This document shows positions 5,241 through 5,514 of a DNA stretch of 5,514 bases, one piece after another (within the stretch, counting starts at the first letter, position 1; each line of letters starts with the position of its first letter). The stretch lies in assembly GCA_964422615.1 (NCBI GenBank), contig CAYRBJ010000056.1:1-5514 (forward strand), in the 5' to 3' direction. Position numbers and translations under genes: made by a program. This stretch comes from DATLWN01 sp964422615 (GTDB lineage: Bacteria > Pseudomonadota > Zetaproteobacteria > Mariprofundales > Mariprofundaceae). Under the pieces are notes generated by a model, which was not told the origin of the DNA, searched no databases, and worked only from the letters and a program-made list of their open reading frames with translations.

Positions 5241-5514
5241 ATGAAGGACTGCGCCGCACACAATCGGATCTACCGCGTGGTGTGGAACCGCGCGCGCAAT
5301 GTGTGGATGGTGGTCGGCGAGCTGGCCACGGGCCTGGGCAAGGGCCAAGGTAGAGGAAATCGTCGTCGCAAGCACTCGCTGCGTGGCCTGCTTCTGCTGG
5401 TGCCGCTGTCCCTGATCTCTCCCCTGGCCGTGGCGGCGCCCACCGGCGGGCAGGTCACGGCCGGCACCGGCTCCATCACGCAGTCCGGCAGCACGACGAC
5501 CATCAATCAGTCCA
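5241..5514 (+). CDS. Two-partner-secretion exoprotein (filamentous-haemagglutinin type), N-terminal 91 residues only
   Basis: Start of a large secreted adhesin- or toxin-type protein (TpsA), cut by the right edge. Residues 8-35 (NRIYRVVWNRARNVWMVVGE and on) are an extended signal peptide region, the ESPR found in type V secretion proteins. A basic stretch RRRKHSLR (41-48), a hydrophobic core (49-64) and an AVAA cleavage region (63-66) complete the signal peptide for Sec export to the periplasm. PTGGQVTAGTGSITQSG (67-83) and TTTINQS then match the opening of the TPS/haemagglutination-activity beta-helix domain, which is recognised by an outer-membrane TpsB partner. Seven residues, MKDCAAH, precede the usual ESPR beginning, and a histidine stands where the start methionine normally is. 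Total length, partner gene and target are not visible. The family assignment is strong; adhesin versus contact-dependent toxin cannot be told from this part. Confidence 0.92.
   Translation, partial: MKDCAAHNRIYRVVWNRARNVWMVVGELATGLGKGQGRGNRRRKHSLRGLLLLVPLSLISPLAVAAPTGGQVTAGTGSITQSGSTTTINQS

Noticed and set aside
1..5514. CRISPR array, tRNA, rRNA, insertion sequence or phage genes
   Set aside because: No repeat-spacer structure, tRNA-like fold, transposase motif or phage protein was recognised on either strand by reading.

Overview
The window is GC-rich bacterial DNA, densely packed with genes. It suggests a Gram-negative proteobacterium, because it carries an N-terminal ESPR signal peptide of the type V secretion family, and probably a gammaproteobacterium. 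The combination of an LDH-like malate dehydrogenase with sucCD but no 2-oxoglutarate dehydrogenase genes is seen in several autotrophic or acidophilic proteobacteria. That placement is inference, and no organism can be named from this sequence.

Layout: (1) Bases 1-520, minus strand, hold the N-terminal 173 codons of a CCA-adding tRNA nucleotidyltransferase that runs off the left edge. (2) A 96-base divergent intergenic region (521-616) carries a candidate sigma-70 promoter, stacked small inverted repeats and a strong Shine-Dalgarno. (3) A plus-strand central-metabolism block follows: malate dehydrogenase (617-1597), then succinyl-CoA synthetase beta (1683-2855) and alpha (2852-3721), the last two joined by an ATGA overlap. 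(4) A HIT-domain protein (3837-4277) comes next, possibly translated through a 10-codon leader ORF. (5) A LuxR-type HTH regulator (4308-5105) follows, whose start is overlapped by another 10-codon ORF with a better Shine-Dalgarno. (6) After a short AT-rich patch with a candidate terminator, the right edge cuts the start of a large two-partner-secretion exoprotein (5241 onward), of which only the ESPR, signal peptide and first residues of the TPS domain are present.

Mdh and SucCD act in the malate/oxaloacetate and succinate/succinyl-CoA steps of the TCA cycle, and could run oxidatively or in the reductive branch of an incomplete cycle. The HIT protein, LuxR regulator and TPS exoprotein form a second group read in the same direction; the regulator may control the exoprotein, but this is suggested only by adjacency.

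No tRNA, rRNA, CRISPR array, insertion sequence or long repeat was seen. There is no gene-free stretch over 300 bases. Most of the window is ordinary housekeeping sequence. The points worth a second look are the gene starts with overlapping tiny ORFs, the HIT motif variant, and the regulator next to the secreted adhesin.
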